From an uncultured Ruminococcus sp. (GTDB taxonomy: Bacteria; Bacillota; Clostridia; Oscillospirales; Ruminococcaceae): DNA of 23,747 nt. A program made the translations under genes and the position numbers. Shown piece by piece: positions 12,975 through 21,218 of the stretch. The stretch covers positions 1 through 23,747 of the forward strand of contig UQAR01000030.1 in assembly GCA_900539095.1 (NCBI GenBank), read 5' to 3'. Positions within the stretch are counted from its first letter, which is position 1. Each line of letters opens with the position of its first letter. The notes beneath the pieces are model-generated. The model ran no database searches. It saw only the letters and a program-made list of their open reading frames with translations, and had not been told where the DNA came from.

Positions 12975-15329
12975 ATGAACGATCAGTTTTTTGATAGCGA
13001 AAGCTTTACACCACGGGCACGAGAGCTTGTGAATAACGCCGTCACTCTGGCTGGCAGCTGGGGTCACACTTATATCGGCACTGAACATATCCTGCTCTCT
13101 GCCGCCTATGAGGAAGATTCCACAGCCTGTGCCGTGCTGCTGCGGCACGAAGTTACGGCACAAAGGATAGAAGAGCAGATAGAGTACATCATTGGCAGGG
13201 GCACGCCATGCCGTCTGACCAAAAGCGATATCACGCCAAATGCCTCGGCAGTGCTGCGTGGTGCACAAAGGCTTTGCGAAAGCATGGGCGGCGGTATCGC
13301 AGGAACAGAATACATTCTCGCCATGATGCTCCGCCGCAGCGACTGCTGTGCCTTTGAGATATTGCAGCAGCTTGGCGTGAACTGCAACAAAATGTATAAC
13401 GACTGTGCACTTTCGGGCAACGAGCCGAATATCTTCACCGACAGGAATTATCCAAAGCTCAAGACCCTTGAACACTATGGAAGAGAACTGACACGCAAAA
13501 GCGAGTGTGAAAAGTTCGACCCATGCATAGGTCGAGAGGCTGAGACCGAGCGTATAATGGAGATACTCTGCCGCCGCACAAAGAACAATCCCTGCCTTGT
13601 TGGCGAGGCTGGCGTGGGAAAGACCGCCGTTGTGGAGGGGCTTGCGAAAAAAATAATGCTTGGAGAAGTTCCGCCGTCACTGTCCTCAAAGCGTATTTTT
13701 TCACTGGATATGACTACCCTGCTTGCAGGTGCAAAATACCGTGGCGACTTTGAGGAGCGTCTGAAATGCTGCATGGACGAGGCGGAAAAGGCTGGGAACG
13801 TGATACTTTTCATTGACGAGCTGCACAACATAATGGGTGCAGGAGCAGCCGAAGGGGCGATAGACGCCGCAAATATACTAAAGCCGCAGCTTGCAAGAGG
13901 AGGTCTGCAACTTATCGGTGCAACGACCTTTGAAGAATACCGCCGCAGCATAGAAAAAGACTCTGCAATGGAACGCCGCTTTCAGAAAGTAAAAATAGAA
14001 GAACCTACCCAAAGCCAGACCTGCCGTATCCTAAGCGGACTTACTGACAAATATGAGCAGCACCACAGCGTTGACATCTCCCCTGACCTTATCCCATATG
14101 CCGTAAAGCTTGCCGCACGATATGTCACCGACAGGTTTTTCCCTGACAAAGCTATAGATATCCTCGACGAGGCGTGTGCCTGTGCGGTGATAGAGCACAG
14201 CGGAAACAATTCAGGGGAAAAGATATCTGACGCTTTCAACGATTATGTAAAAGGCAAACTCACCCGTGACGAATACCTCACCGCCATAACAGAGTGCCGA
14301 CCAAAGCGTATCCCCCTTGAAAAAAGACACATCGACAGCGTTGTTTCATCGCTCACAGGAATAAACTGTGCAGATATCGGTCAGGACGAGGCAACGCTGC
14401 TCAACGGTCTTGAAAGCAAGCTGAGCGAAAGCATCGTTGGTCAGCAGTCTGCCATAAAGTCACTTTGCTCTGCGGTACGCCGCTGCCGTTCAGGACTAAA
14501 GGGCAGCGACCGACCTGTGGGCAGCTTTGTGTTTCTCGGTCCAACAGGCGTTGGAAAAAGCCAGCTTGCAAAGGATCTTGCCAAATCACTTTTCGGCAGA
14601 GATGACGCCATTGTAAAGCTTGATATGTCAGAATATATGGAGCGGCACAGCGTTTCAAAGCTTATCGGCTCGCCGCCGGGATATGTGGGCTTTGACGAGG
14701 GCGGCAGGCTCACCGAGCAGATACGCCGCAAGCCATACTGCGTTCTTCTCCTTGACGAGATAGAAAAGGCTCACCCTGACATCTACAATCTGCTTTTGCA
14801 GATACTTGAAGACGGCTGCCTGACCGACTCTTCAGGGCGAACGGTGTCATTTTCAAACGTCCTTATAATAATGACCTCCAATATCGGCGTGAAAAAGCTT
14901 TCTGAAACCAAGACCGTGGGCTTTTCAAGCAGCAAGACCGACCAAAACGCAAAGAAAAAAGCCATGCTCGCCGAGCTTAAAAGCTTTATGTCACCCGAAC
15001 TTCTGGGCAGGATAGACGAGGTGATAGTTTTCAACGACCTGACCCTGACCGACATGGAAAACATCACACGCCTTGAGCTTTCCGCCCTTGAAAAAAAGCT
15101 TGCTGAACTTGACTGCTCCCTAACCTGCCAGCCTGAAGTCTATCCTTTTATCGCCTCTCAAGCCCTGTCAAAAAGCGGTTCTGCACGAGAGATACGCCAC
15201 ATCATCACCGCCATGATAGAGAACCGAATAAGCGATATGCTCATTTCCTCAAGCTGCCGTGACTTCTCTGTATCTATATCTGAAAATACCCTCACCGTCG
15301 CTCAGCTACGCAAACAGCTGTGTTCATAA
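12975..15329 (+). CDS. clpC: ClpC-like HSP100 ATPase with a shortened middle domain
   Basis: Clp ATPases unfold proteins and feed them to ClpP. The ATG at 12975 is chosen because AAGGGG (12961-12966) lies 8 bases upstream; the in-frame GTG at 12966 overlaps that site. Domains of the 784-residue protein: a Clp N-domain repeat (about 8-145, FTPRARELV and GTEHILL), AAA1 with Walker A GEAGVGKT (210-217) and Walker B ILFIDELH (277-284), a middle segment (about 405-450), AAA2 with GPTGVGKS (522-529), VLLLDEIE (590-597), SPPGYVGFDEGG, and a VGF loop (648-650) that in ClpC docks ClpP. Compared with ClpC as I recall it, the middle segment is about 40 residues and lacks the long Glu/Arg/Gln coiled coil used by McsB and MecA. 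No mcsA/mcsB/ctsR genes are nearby. The protein has unusually many Cys for a Clp ATPase. Confidence 0.92.
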   Translation: MNDQFFDSESFTPRARELVNNAVTLAGSWGHTYIGTEHILLSAAYEEDSTACAVLLRHEVTAQRIEEQIEYIIGRGTPCRLTKSDITPNASAVLRGAQRLCESMGGGIAGTEYILAMMLRRSDCCAFEILQQLGVNCNKMYNDCALSGNEPNIFTDRNYPKLKTLEHYGRELTRKSECEKFDPCIGREAETERIMEILCRRTKNNPCLVGEAGVGKTAVVEGLAKKIMLGEVPPSLSSKRIFSLDMTTLLAGAKYRGDFEERLKCCMDEAEKAGNVILFIDELHNIMGAGAAEGAIDAANILKPQLARGGLQLIGATTFEEYRRSIEKDSAMERRFQKVKIEEPTQSQTCRILSGLTDKYEQHHSVDISPDLIPYAVKLAARYVTDRFFPDKAIDILDEACACAVIEHSGNNSGEKISDAFNDYVKGKLTRDEYLTAITECRPKRIPLEKRHIDSVVSSLTGINCADIGQDEATLLNGLESKLSESIVGQQSAIKSLCSAVRRCRSGLKGSDRPVGSFVFLGPTGVGKSQLAKDLAKSLFGRDDAIVKLDMSEYMERHSVSKLIGSPPGYVGFDEGGRLTEQIRRKPYCVLLLDEIEKAHPDIYNLLLQILEDGCLTDSSGRTVSFSNVLIIMTSNIGVKKLSETKTVGFSSSKTDQNAKKKAMLAELKSFMSPELLGRIDEVIVFNDLTLTDMENITRLELSALEKKLAELDCSLTCQPEVYPFIASQALSKSGSAREIRHIITAMIENRISDMLISSSCRDFSVSISENTLTVAQLRKQLCS

Positions 15330-15357
15330 AAAGTTTACAAAACTCATTTCATGGATG

Positions 15358-15387
15358 TTGAACAAAAGCCTGCTCATATGTTATAAT
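15358..15387 (+). promoter_or_regulatory. Extended -10 promoter for degV
   Basis: TTGAAC (15358-15363), 18 bases, TATAAT (15382-15387), with TGT just before the -10. It starts 29 bases after the clpC stop and ends 40 bases before the degV start, so degV is independently transcribed. Confidence 0.75.
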
Positions 15388-15427
15388 ATTCTCAGATACT
15401 GTTGCCTAGGGCAAAGGAGGATAAAAA

Positions 15428-16297
15428 ATGTCTGACAGAAAATACAAACTTTATTCCGACTCTACTTGTGACCTGTCGGAGGATATATTAAAAAATATGG
15501 ACGTCACCCTGCTGGACTTTTCATTTGAGGTAAACGGCGTTGTGAAAAGCAAAGACGAAATGACTCTGCCTGAGTTTTATTCTGAAATGCGAAACGGTGC
15601 AGTGACAAAGACCGCACAAATCGGTCTTGCCGAATATGAAGAGGCTTTTGAAAGGGAGCTTGCCGCAGGCTATGACGTGCTTTATCTCGGCTTTTCATCA
15701 GGACTGAGCGGAAGTTTCAACACCTCCTGCATAGCACGGGACAGCGTAATGGAAAAATATCCTGAGGGAAAAATAATTTGCATCGACTCCCTCTGTGCCT
15801 CAACAGGCGAGGGACTTCTTCTTATAAAGACTGACGAAAAGAAAAAGCAGGGGCTTTCCATTGACGAGCTTGCAAAATGGCTTGAAGATAACAGACTTCA
15901 CCTCTGCCATGTTTTCACAGTTGATGACCTGAAATATCTCCACCGTGGAGGAAGAGTTTCAAAGACCGCCGCCGTCGCAGGCTCGATTCTTGGCATCAAG
16001 CCGCTTTTGCACGTTGACAATGACGGTCATCTTATCCCTGTGGGCAAAATAAGAGGCAGAAAACAGTCTATCGACAAACTCGTCGATATGATGTGCGAAC
16101 GCATGGGCAGCTGGGATAACTCCACTGTGGCTATCTGTCATGGCGACTGCCTTTCTGACGCCGAATACGCCGCCGACCTTATGCGAAAAAAGTTAGGCAA
16201 AAAGACCACCGTGCACATCTGCTACACAGGTTCAGTCATAGGTTCACATTCAGGGCCGGGAACACTTGCACTGTTCTTTATGGGCGATAAACGATAA
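15428..16297 (+). CDS. DegV family fatty-acid-binding protein
   Basis: DegV (FakB-type) proteins are cytoplasmic two-domain proteins that hold one fatty acid; in Firmicutes they hand it to the kinase FakA for acyl-phosphate formation. The 289 residues match the usual length. Family motifs: YSDSTCDLSEDIL at the N-terminus, TKTAQIGLAEYEEAF (where TSQP is common), VLYLGFSSGLSGSFNTS, the HRGGRVSKTAA and GSILGIKPLL block, GKIRGRKQSI, and GSVIGSHSGPGTLALFF at the end. AAAGGAGG (15413-15420) precedes the ATG. No fakA gene is adjacent. Which fatty acid it binds cannot be read from the sequence. Confidence 0.94.
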   Translation: MSDRKYKLYSDSTCDLSEDILKNMDVTLLDFSFEVNGVVKSKDEMTLPEFYSEMRNGAVTKTAQIGLAEYEEAFERELAAGYDVLYLGFSSGLSGSFNTSCIARDSVMEKYPEGKIICIDSLCASTGEGLLLIKTDEKKKQGLSIDELAKWLEDNRLHLCHVFTVDDLKYLHRGGRVSKTAAVAGSILGIKPLLHVDNDGHLIPVGKIRGRKQSIDKLVDMMCERMGSWDNSTVAICHGDCLSDAEYAADLMRKKLGKKTTVHICYTGSVIGSHSGPGTLALFFMGDKR

Positions 16298-16304
16298 AAA
16301 ACAA

Positions 16305-16340
16305 AACGGACGAAGTTTCAAAACCTCGTCCGTTATTTTT
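16305..16340. terminator. Bidirectional terminator between degV and the cellulase gene
   Basis: A perfect 9-bp stem, AACGGACGA (16305-16313) with TCGTCCGTT (16326-16334), is followed by ATTTTTG on the plus strand and by TTTGTTTTTT on the minus strand. It lies between two convergent genes. Confidence 0.9.
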
Positions 16341-16341
16341 G

Positions 16342-18312
16342 TTATAGACCCTTTGCCTTGCTGAGGGTCATTCCATTGTCGCCAAGTGGTATCGCATGGT
16401 CAAGACCAACGAATTTTCCGCCCTCCTGCCAAAGAACTTCCTTGACAAAGTCATACTTTTCCTCGTCCCATGTGACAAAGTCGTCCTTTACAAGTCCGCC
16501 CGTGTCGCCTGAGTTTGCGTTAAAGCACCAGAATGTGTGGTTCACATGATTGTCCTTTATAAGCTTTCTCATGTATGTCATCCATGTGAGGTTAGGCTCT
16601 GTCATAAAGCCGCCCCACTCGCCAATGAGCAGCGGTGCGATATTGTCCTCCTGAATGTAGAACCAGTTGTCCTTCCAACAGTCTTTCATAAGGCTATTGT
16701 AGGTATAATCCCCCTCGAACCACGGCTGCTGATAAACCGTCGGCCCGTAATCGTGCGGCGAATACACCAACTTATCCTGATACTTGCCAAGGTCGATAGG
16801 ATAGTCCTTTACTCCCCTGAGGTTTCCGCCCCACCAGTTGAAGTAATAATCATCACTGTTTGTTGAAGAATAATCGCCGTTTTTCTTGATGTTCTTAGGA
16901 TATATCTCTGTACCCTCCACCATTATGAGCAGGTTAGGGTTCTTTGCAAGCACCTTTTTTGCTGCCGTTTCAGCAACATACTTCCAGTTGTTTGCGTCCT
17001 TTGAATCGTTCCATATTGCCGCAGCGTCACCCTCGTTCGGCTTGCCGTGAGGTTCATTTTTCAGGTCGAATGCGATAATAGTGTCATTGCCCTTGTATCT
17101 GTCAGCCAGCCACTCCACAGCATGGTAGTAATCCTTCACAGTGACCTTATCAGTGCACCAAAGATTTACCGTGTGACCGCTTGCATTTGTTTCAGCCGAA
17201 TGAATATCAGGCATTACCTTCAAGCCGTTTTCTTCCGCCAGTTTGAGGAAATAGTCAAATATCTCAAGGCTGTTCATTGAGTTGAGCTCTTCATTGTAAG
17301 CATTATTGTAGTTCGCCTGAGGATATTCTCCCTCCGACCACTGATTTATAAGCTCCGCCGACATAGGCACTCTTATAAGGTTAAAACCGTGGTCAGCGAT
17401 AGCCTCCACCGAGGACACAAGCTCGCTGTTCCAAAGACCGTCAAAGGTGTTCGTGCCCGTGTTGTAGCCGAACCAGTTCACACCGGTGAGCCAAACCTCC
17501 TTGCCGTCCTTGTCAAGTATCTTGTTTCCGTCAGTATGCAGCCAGTCGTCACCCTGTTTGGCCTTTGAAGTACGCTCCAAAAGCTTTTTAACGTCCTTTT
17601 CCGTGACCTTTTCGTCGCCGTTGTTCTGATTATTATTGTTATTATTGTTATTGTTCTGAGCCACCTTGCCCTTTTTCACCGTGCAGTCCACACCGTTAAG
17701 CTTAGCAGACTTCACATTAAGCTTTGTGCCCGTGCCGATATTACAGCCGATAGAAGTAGAACCACCCTTTGCGATCTCTCCATTATAGTCAACATTCGTG
17801 ACCGTCAGCTTGTTGCCTTTGACCTTAAAGTTGCCGTTCCAGCCGTCACAGCTTTTAAGCTCATCTATCTCAAGCTCCAGCGTCCATTCCTTCACAGCCT
17901 CATCGGAGTTGTTTTCAATGCCTATCTCCATGCCGGTCATGACCTTGTCACCGTCCTGCCAGCTGTTGTCACCTGAATACGAGATTATGAAACCCTTTTC
18001 CTTTTTATCGTCCTTGCTCTCCTCAGAGCTTTCGTCCTCCCCATCAGGCTCAGACTCGTCTTCACTGCTATCAACCTCGGATTCCTCATCACTGCTGTCC
18101 TCAGCCTCAGAAACTGCCTCCGAACTGCTCTCAGCCTTTGATACTGAGCTGTCATTGTGCTTGCCGTTCGATGTCGCCACCAGTATCAGTGCGATAACAA
18201 GCCCCACTATAACAGCACCCATGCCCGCAAAAGCGATAAGCAGCTTTTTGTTTATGCCCTTTTTGCCGCTCTCCTCAGGCTGGTTGTTCAAGTCTTTTTT
18301 CTCATCATTCAT
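16342..18312 (-). CDS. Membrane-anchored GH5 cellulase with CBM2-like module
   Basis: This endo-beta-1,4-glucanase (glycoside hydrolase family 5) is held at the cell surface. Layout of 656 residues: a short cytoplasmic head, membrane helix (24-46), an acidic Ser/Glu/Asp linker (53-105), a CBM2-like cellulose-binding module (about 107-215; SYSGDNSWQDGDKVMTGMEI, WTLELEID, CDGWNGNF, GGSTSIGCNIGTG), an Asn run (220-231), and the GH5 barrel (about 255-630). Catalytic motifs: LTGVNWFGYNTGT, FNLIRVPMSAE, AFDLKNEPHG (acid/base E420), SPHDYGP and IGEWGGF (nucleophile E565), with FWCFNANSGDTGG on the last strand. No dockerin, SLH domain or sortase signal is present, so anchoring is by the N-terminal helix. 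GGGG precedes the ATG. It converges on degV. Confidence 0.94.
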   Translation of the reverse strand: MNDEKKDLNNQPEESGKKGINKKLLIAFAGMGAVIVGLVIALILVATSNGKHNDSSVSKAESSSEAVSEAEDSSDEESEVDSSEDESEPDGEDESSEESKDDKKEKGFIISYSGDNSWQDGDKVMTGMEIGIENNSDEAVKEWTLELEIDELKSCDGWNGNFKVKGNKLTVTNVDYNGEIAKGGSTSIGCNIGTGTKLNVKSAKLNGVDCTVKKGKVAQNNNNNNNNNQNNGDEKVTEKDVKKLLERTSKAKQGDDWLHTDGNKILDKDGKEVWLTGVNWFGYNTGTNTFDGLWNSELVSSVEAIADHGFNLIRVPMSAELINQWSEGEYPQANYNNAYNEELNSMNSLEIFDYFLKLAEENGLKVMPDIHSAETNASGHTVNLWCTDKVTVKDYYHAVEWLADRYKGNDTIIAFDLKNEPHGKPNEGDAAAIWNDSKDANNWKYVAETAAKKVLAKNPNLLIMVEGTEIYPKNIKKNGDYSSTNSDDYYFNWWGGNLRGVKDYPIDLGKYQDKLVYSPHDYGPTVYQQPWFEGDYTYNSLMKDCWKDNWFYIQEDNIAPLLIGEWGGFMTEPNLTWMTYMRKLIKDNHVNHTFWCFNANSGDTGGLVKDDFVTWDEEKYDFVKEVLWQEGGKFVGLDHAIPLGDNGMTLSKAKGL

Positions 18313-18360
18313 AAGCTTTCCCCTTTTTACTTTTTGATATTATCATCTTACCATATTACA

Positions 18361-18389
18361 TAAAACCGTCGGGTTACACGCCCGACGGT
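18361..18389 (-). terminator. Terminator of the GGDEF/EAL gene
   Basis: A perfect 9-bp stem, ACCGTCGGG (18365-18373) with CCCGACGGT (18381-18389), has a seven-base loop and is followed by TTTTAT on the minus strand. It separates the GGDEF/EAL gene from the downstream cellulase gene. Confidence 0.88.
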
Positions 18390-18407
18390 CAGTGTCACTA
18401 TGAGCCG

Positions 18408-20567
18408 TTACCTAGCCACATTGAGCTTTTCGTTAAGGAACTTTTCCTCAAATTTGTCAGACGGCATAGGTCTGCCGAAATAATAACCCTGAATAACGTC
18501 CGTTTCAAGGCCTTTGAGTATGTCGAACTGTACCTGCTCCTCAACACCCTCTGCACAAACTGCGATATGCAAGTCATGTGAAAGATTTACTATCATCTTC
18601 ACAAACACCGCAGTATTAGGATTTTTCGCAATGTCGTCAATAAACGACTTGTCTATCTTTATAGTATTCAGCGGCATTTCCTTTATGCAGTTCAATGAAG
18701 AATATCCCGTGCCGAAGTCATCAAGTGCGATCTTTACGCCCTTGTCTGTGATGTGCCTGAGCAGCTCTTTCATTTTTTCCATGTCGTTGATAGCAAGGCT
18801 CTCTGTTACCTCAAAGCAGATATTCTCAGGCGGTGCACCCGTTTCCTCAAAAAGCGAATCTATCTTGTCAAGAAAATCAGGCTCGATAAGCTGACCTACC
18901 GAAAGATTGATGTTCATTTTCAGATCAAGTCCTGCGTCTACCCATTTTCTGCACTGCTTGCCTGCTATTCTTATCATATTTTCGCCCAGCAGGTTGATAT
19001 ATCCCAGTCTTTCCGCCATAGGAATGAACTCAGACGGGGAAACCTGACCGAACTCAGGTGGATTCCACCTCATAAGAGCCTCACAGCCCACAAGTTTCTT
19101 TTCCAAGCTGCTGAATATCGGCTGATAATACGCACTGAAATGTGCAAATCCGTTTGTGATATCCTTGTGCATAAGCCTCTCAAGGTCTATCTGTCTTGAA
19201 AGTATCCTGCCGATAGTTTCGTTATAATTTATCGTGCAGTTCTTGCCCTGCTTTTTAGCATAGGAAATAGCAAGGTCTATCCTCTTGAGTACCGTGTTTA
19301 CAGTATCGTCAAGCTTAGGAAACTTAGCGACGCCCATTGAGCAAGTGCAGTAACAGGAACTGTTTGCTATCTGCCACTCGCTGTTGAACTTGTTATGTAT
19401 CTTCTTGCATATCTCGTCGATCTCAGTCTGATCCTGATCTCTTAACAGCACAACGAACTCATCACTGCCGAATCTGAAAATACTGAGTTTCTGATTGTTC
19501 TCAGCAAAGGCAACAAAGAAATTGCCTATCTCCTTGAGCAGTCTGTCGCCGTTGTTATGACCGTAGCTGTCGTTTATATTCTTGAAGTTATCAAGGTCAA
19601 TAAGCATAACAGTGCTGCTTTCATCGCTTTCGATAATGCCATGTATGCTCTTGTCAAGGCTGAACCTGTTAGGCAGCCCCGTCAGATTGTCATAAAACAC
19701 CTGTTTCTCAATAACTCTCTCGTAGTTTATCTTCTCAGAAATATCGTTTAGCGTGCAAAGTCTGATAGTTCTGCCGTCATGCCACTTAATAAGCTTTTCC
19801 GACACATTGAACCATTTGTCCATGATCTCGGAGTAATACTCTCCGCCGAAAAGCTTGCCCTCCTGATGTGCAGGCAGGTTGCACCATGTTTTGCAGAACA
19901 CTTCCCTTTCCTTTTTGCCAACTATATTTCCGAAATACTGTTCAAAGCCCTTGCTTGCAAAAACTATCTCGCCGCTGTCCTCAGCCACCGCAAGGACGTA
20001 TGAATTCATGTTATCCATAACGTCAGTGAGCGTTCTTGCCGTGCTTTCAGCGTGCTCAGCCGCTCTTCTGGTGTGGAGCATACCGGAAAGTATGTATGTC
20101 AGCCGTGACGCCAGCTTTATCTCTTCCTCAGACCACACCCTTTCAGGGTCGCTGGAGAGAATGTTAAAAAACGCCACATATTTATTTGAATCCTTCACCG
20201 CACAAGTGAGCGAGCAAGGATACACCACCCCACGCAGAGAGATCTCCATTTCACCCTGAGGGTGAGCCTTGTCAGTAACATGGATACCAGTCTTTGTAAG
20301 GGATATTTTCATTGCCTCATATTTATTACTGTTAAAAGCCTTATCAAAAGTGAATACCGAATATTTTTGCGTGTCGGCTATCCATTCATAACTCAGGGGC
20401 TCAGAATTTTCATAACCTGAAACAGTTACCGTAGCCGCCTGAACATTTAGTGTACCGCAAATGCTTTTCAAAAAATTCTCGCATACATTATCGAATCTGT
20501 CATCACTTTCGAGTATTTTCAAAAAGCTTTCAAGTGTCTTATTATATGTTTCAGATGAAATATCCAT
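18408..20567 (-). CDS. GAF/PAS/GGDEF/EAL cyclic-di-GMP turnover protein
   Basis: This 719-residue cytoplasmic sensor has no membrane helix. Regions: a GAF-like domain (about 1-165), a PAS-like domain (about 178-280), GGDEF (about 290-450) and EAL (about 465-710). The signature is GSDEF (367-371, in FRFGSDEFVV), a change at the second Gly, and no RxxD inhibitory site is seen upstream. The EAL domain keeps its catalytic set: EALMRW (496-501), N554 in NINLS, FEVTE (E586), DDFGTGYSS (D616, D617), K638 in IKIDKSF, AEGVE (E673, E676) and QGYYFGRP. The protein is therefore most likely a c-di-GMP phosphodiesterase, with the GGDEF part either weak or acting as a GTP sensor. AAGGAGGG lies 8 bases before the ATG. 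c-di-GMP in such bacteria controls surface functions; a link to the next-door cellulase is only suggestive. Confidence 0.94.
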   Translation of the reverse strand: MDISSETYNKTLESFLKILESDDRFDNVCENFLKSICGTLNVQAATVTVSGYENSEPLSYEWIADTQKYSVFTFDKAFNSNKYEAMKISLTKTGIHVTDKAHPQGEMEISLRGVVYPCSLTCAVKDSNKYVAFFNILSSDPERVWSEEEIKLASRLTYILSGMLHTRRAAEHAESTARTLTDVMDNMNSYVLAVAEDSGEIVFASKGFEQYFGNIVGKKEREVFCKTWCNLPAHQEGKLFGGEYYSEIMDKWFNVSEKLIKWHDGRTIRLCTLNDISEKINYERVIEKQVFYDNLTGLPNRFSLDKSIHGIIESDESSTVMLIDLDNFKNINDSYGHNNGDRLLKEIGNFFVAFAENNQKLSIFRFGSDEFVVLLRDQDQTEIDEICKKIHNKFNSEWQIANSSCYCTCSMGVAKFPKLDDTVNTVLKRIDLAISYAKKQGKNCTINYNETIGRILSRQIDLERLMHKDITNGFAHFSAYYQPIFSSLEKKLVGCEALMRWNPPEFGQVSPSEFIPMAERLGYINLLGENMIRIAGKQCRKWVDAGLDLKMNINLSVGQLIEPDFLDKIDSLFEETGAPPENICFEVTESLAINDMEKMKELLRHITDKGVKIALDDFGTGYSSLNCIKEMPLNTIKIDKSFIDDIAKNPNTAVFVKMIVNLSHDLHIAVCAEGVEEQVQFDILKGLETDVIQGYYFGRPMPSDKFEEKFLNEKLNVAR

Positions 20568-20608
20568 TTAAACAGCCCTCCTTCACGAAGATAAATATGA
20601 CCACTGTT

Positions 20609-20637
20609 ATTATAACATATTTTCCGTAAAACCACAA
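20609..20637 (-). promoter_or_regulatory. Extended -10 promoter for the GGDEF/EAL gene
   Basis: On the minus strand: TTGTGG (20637-20632), 17 bases, TATAAT (20614-20609), preceded by TGT. The weak -35 is offset by the extended -10. The start would be near 20602, 35 bases before the ATG. Confidence 0.65.
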
Positions 20638-20695
20638 GAGTAATTATGAAAATTTATTTATAATGTACAAAATGAACTATCAAATTTATATATTA

Positions 20696-20745
20696 TTAAA
20701 AAACAAGCCCCGACAATTAAGCTTAAAAAGTTTAACTGACGGAGC
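20696..20745 (-). terminator. Terminator of rnpB
   Basis: On the minus strand a 14-position stem (20745-20732 with 20720-20707) has one mismatch and two wobble pairs and an 11-base loop. It is followed by TTGTTTTTT. It directly follows the RNase P RNA. Confidence 0.8.
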
Positions 20746-21092
20746 AAATGTGACCGAACCGATAAGCCGAGTTTTGTCGAGTGCGATAATCTATCTGGAC
20801 TGTACGTCGCCGCACAGCTCTAGCCACCTATAGTCCCAAGTCTGACGAGCAGCCATTGACTTGCAGGCTACCATTGGTGTTGCATCGGATAAGGTTTACA
20901 TAGCAATGACATCTCTGCCATTCTGGTGGGCTCTTACCCCGCCTTTCCACCCTTACCAATAAATTGGCGGTATATCTCTGTTGCACTGGCTCTAAGGTCA
21001 CCCTCGGCTGACGTTATCAGCTATCCTGCTCTGTGATGCTCGGACTTTCCTCATAAACCTAGAACGTTTACGCTATCGCATAGCTCGCTCAC
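20746..21092 (-). ncRNA. rnpB: RNase P RNA, bacterial class A
   Basis: This is the catalytic RNA that removes 5' leaders from tRNA precursors. On the minus strand, conserved class A blocks occur in order: GAGGAAAGTCCGAGC near the 5' end, AGTGCAACAGAGATATACCG, GGTAAGGGTGGAAAGG, GGGGTAAGAGCCCACC, GTAAACCTTATCC, and at the 3' end ACTCGGCTTATCGGTTCGG. The promoter predicts +1 at 21092, so the RNA starts GUGAGCGAGC. Its GUGA and CGAGC pair with UCAC (20753-20750) and GUUCG near the 3' end to form helix P1, which supports both ends. The mature 3' end is uncertain by a few bases around 20746-20750. It stands between ppdK and the GGDEF/EAL gene as its own unit. Confidence 0.97.
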
Positions 21093-21098
21093 GCTCTA

Positions 21099-21127
21099 AT
21101 TATACCACAGTTTTTCACTCTTGTCAA
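21099..21127 (-). promoter_or_regulatory. Perfect consensus promoter of rnpB
   Basis: On the minus strand: TTGACA (21127-21122), exactly 17 bases, TATAAT (21104-21099). Both hexamers are perfect. The start at 21092 coincides with the first base of the P1 helix. Confidence 0.92.
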
Positions 21128-21141
21128 ACGCCGCCGGCACA

Positions 21142-21174
21142 ATAAAAACACCCCGCATCATACGACACGGGGTG
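21142..21174 (-). terminator. Terminator of ppdK
   Basis: On the minus strand CACCCCG (21174-21168) pairs with CGGGGTG (21155-21149), followed by TTTTTATT. It lies 45 bases past the ppdK stop and 15 bases before the rnpB -35. Confidence 0.92.
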
Positions 21175-21218
21175 AAATTTTTATTATCTGTTCAGAATTG
21201 CACTAAACTCTGCAAGAA

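Noticed and set aside
12603..13475. 290-residue minus-strand open frame
   Set aside because: It runs antisense through the clpC start, crosses the intergenic region and reads the Cys-rich gene in a wrong frame; no ribosome site and no family resemblance.
17798..18337. 179-residue Ser-rich plus-strand frame
   Set aside because: It mirrors the acidic Ser/Glu/Asp linker and CBM codons of the cellulase gene.
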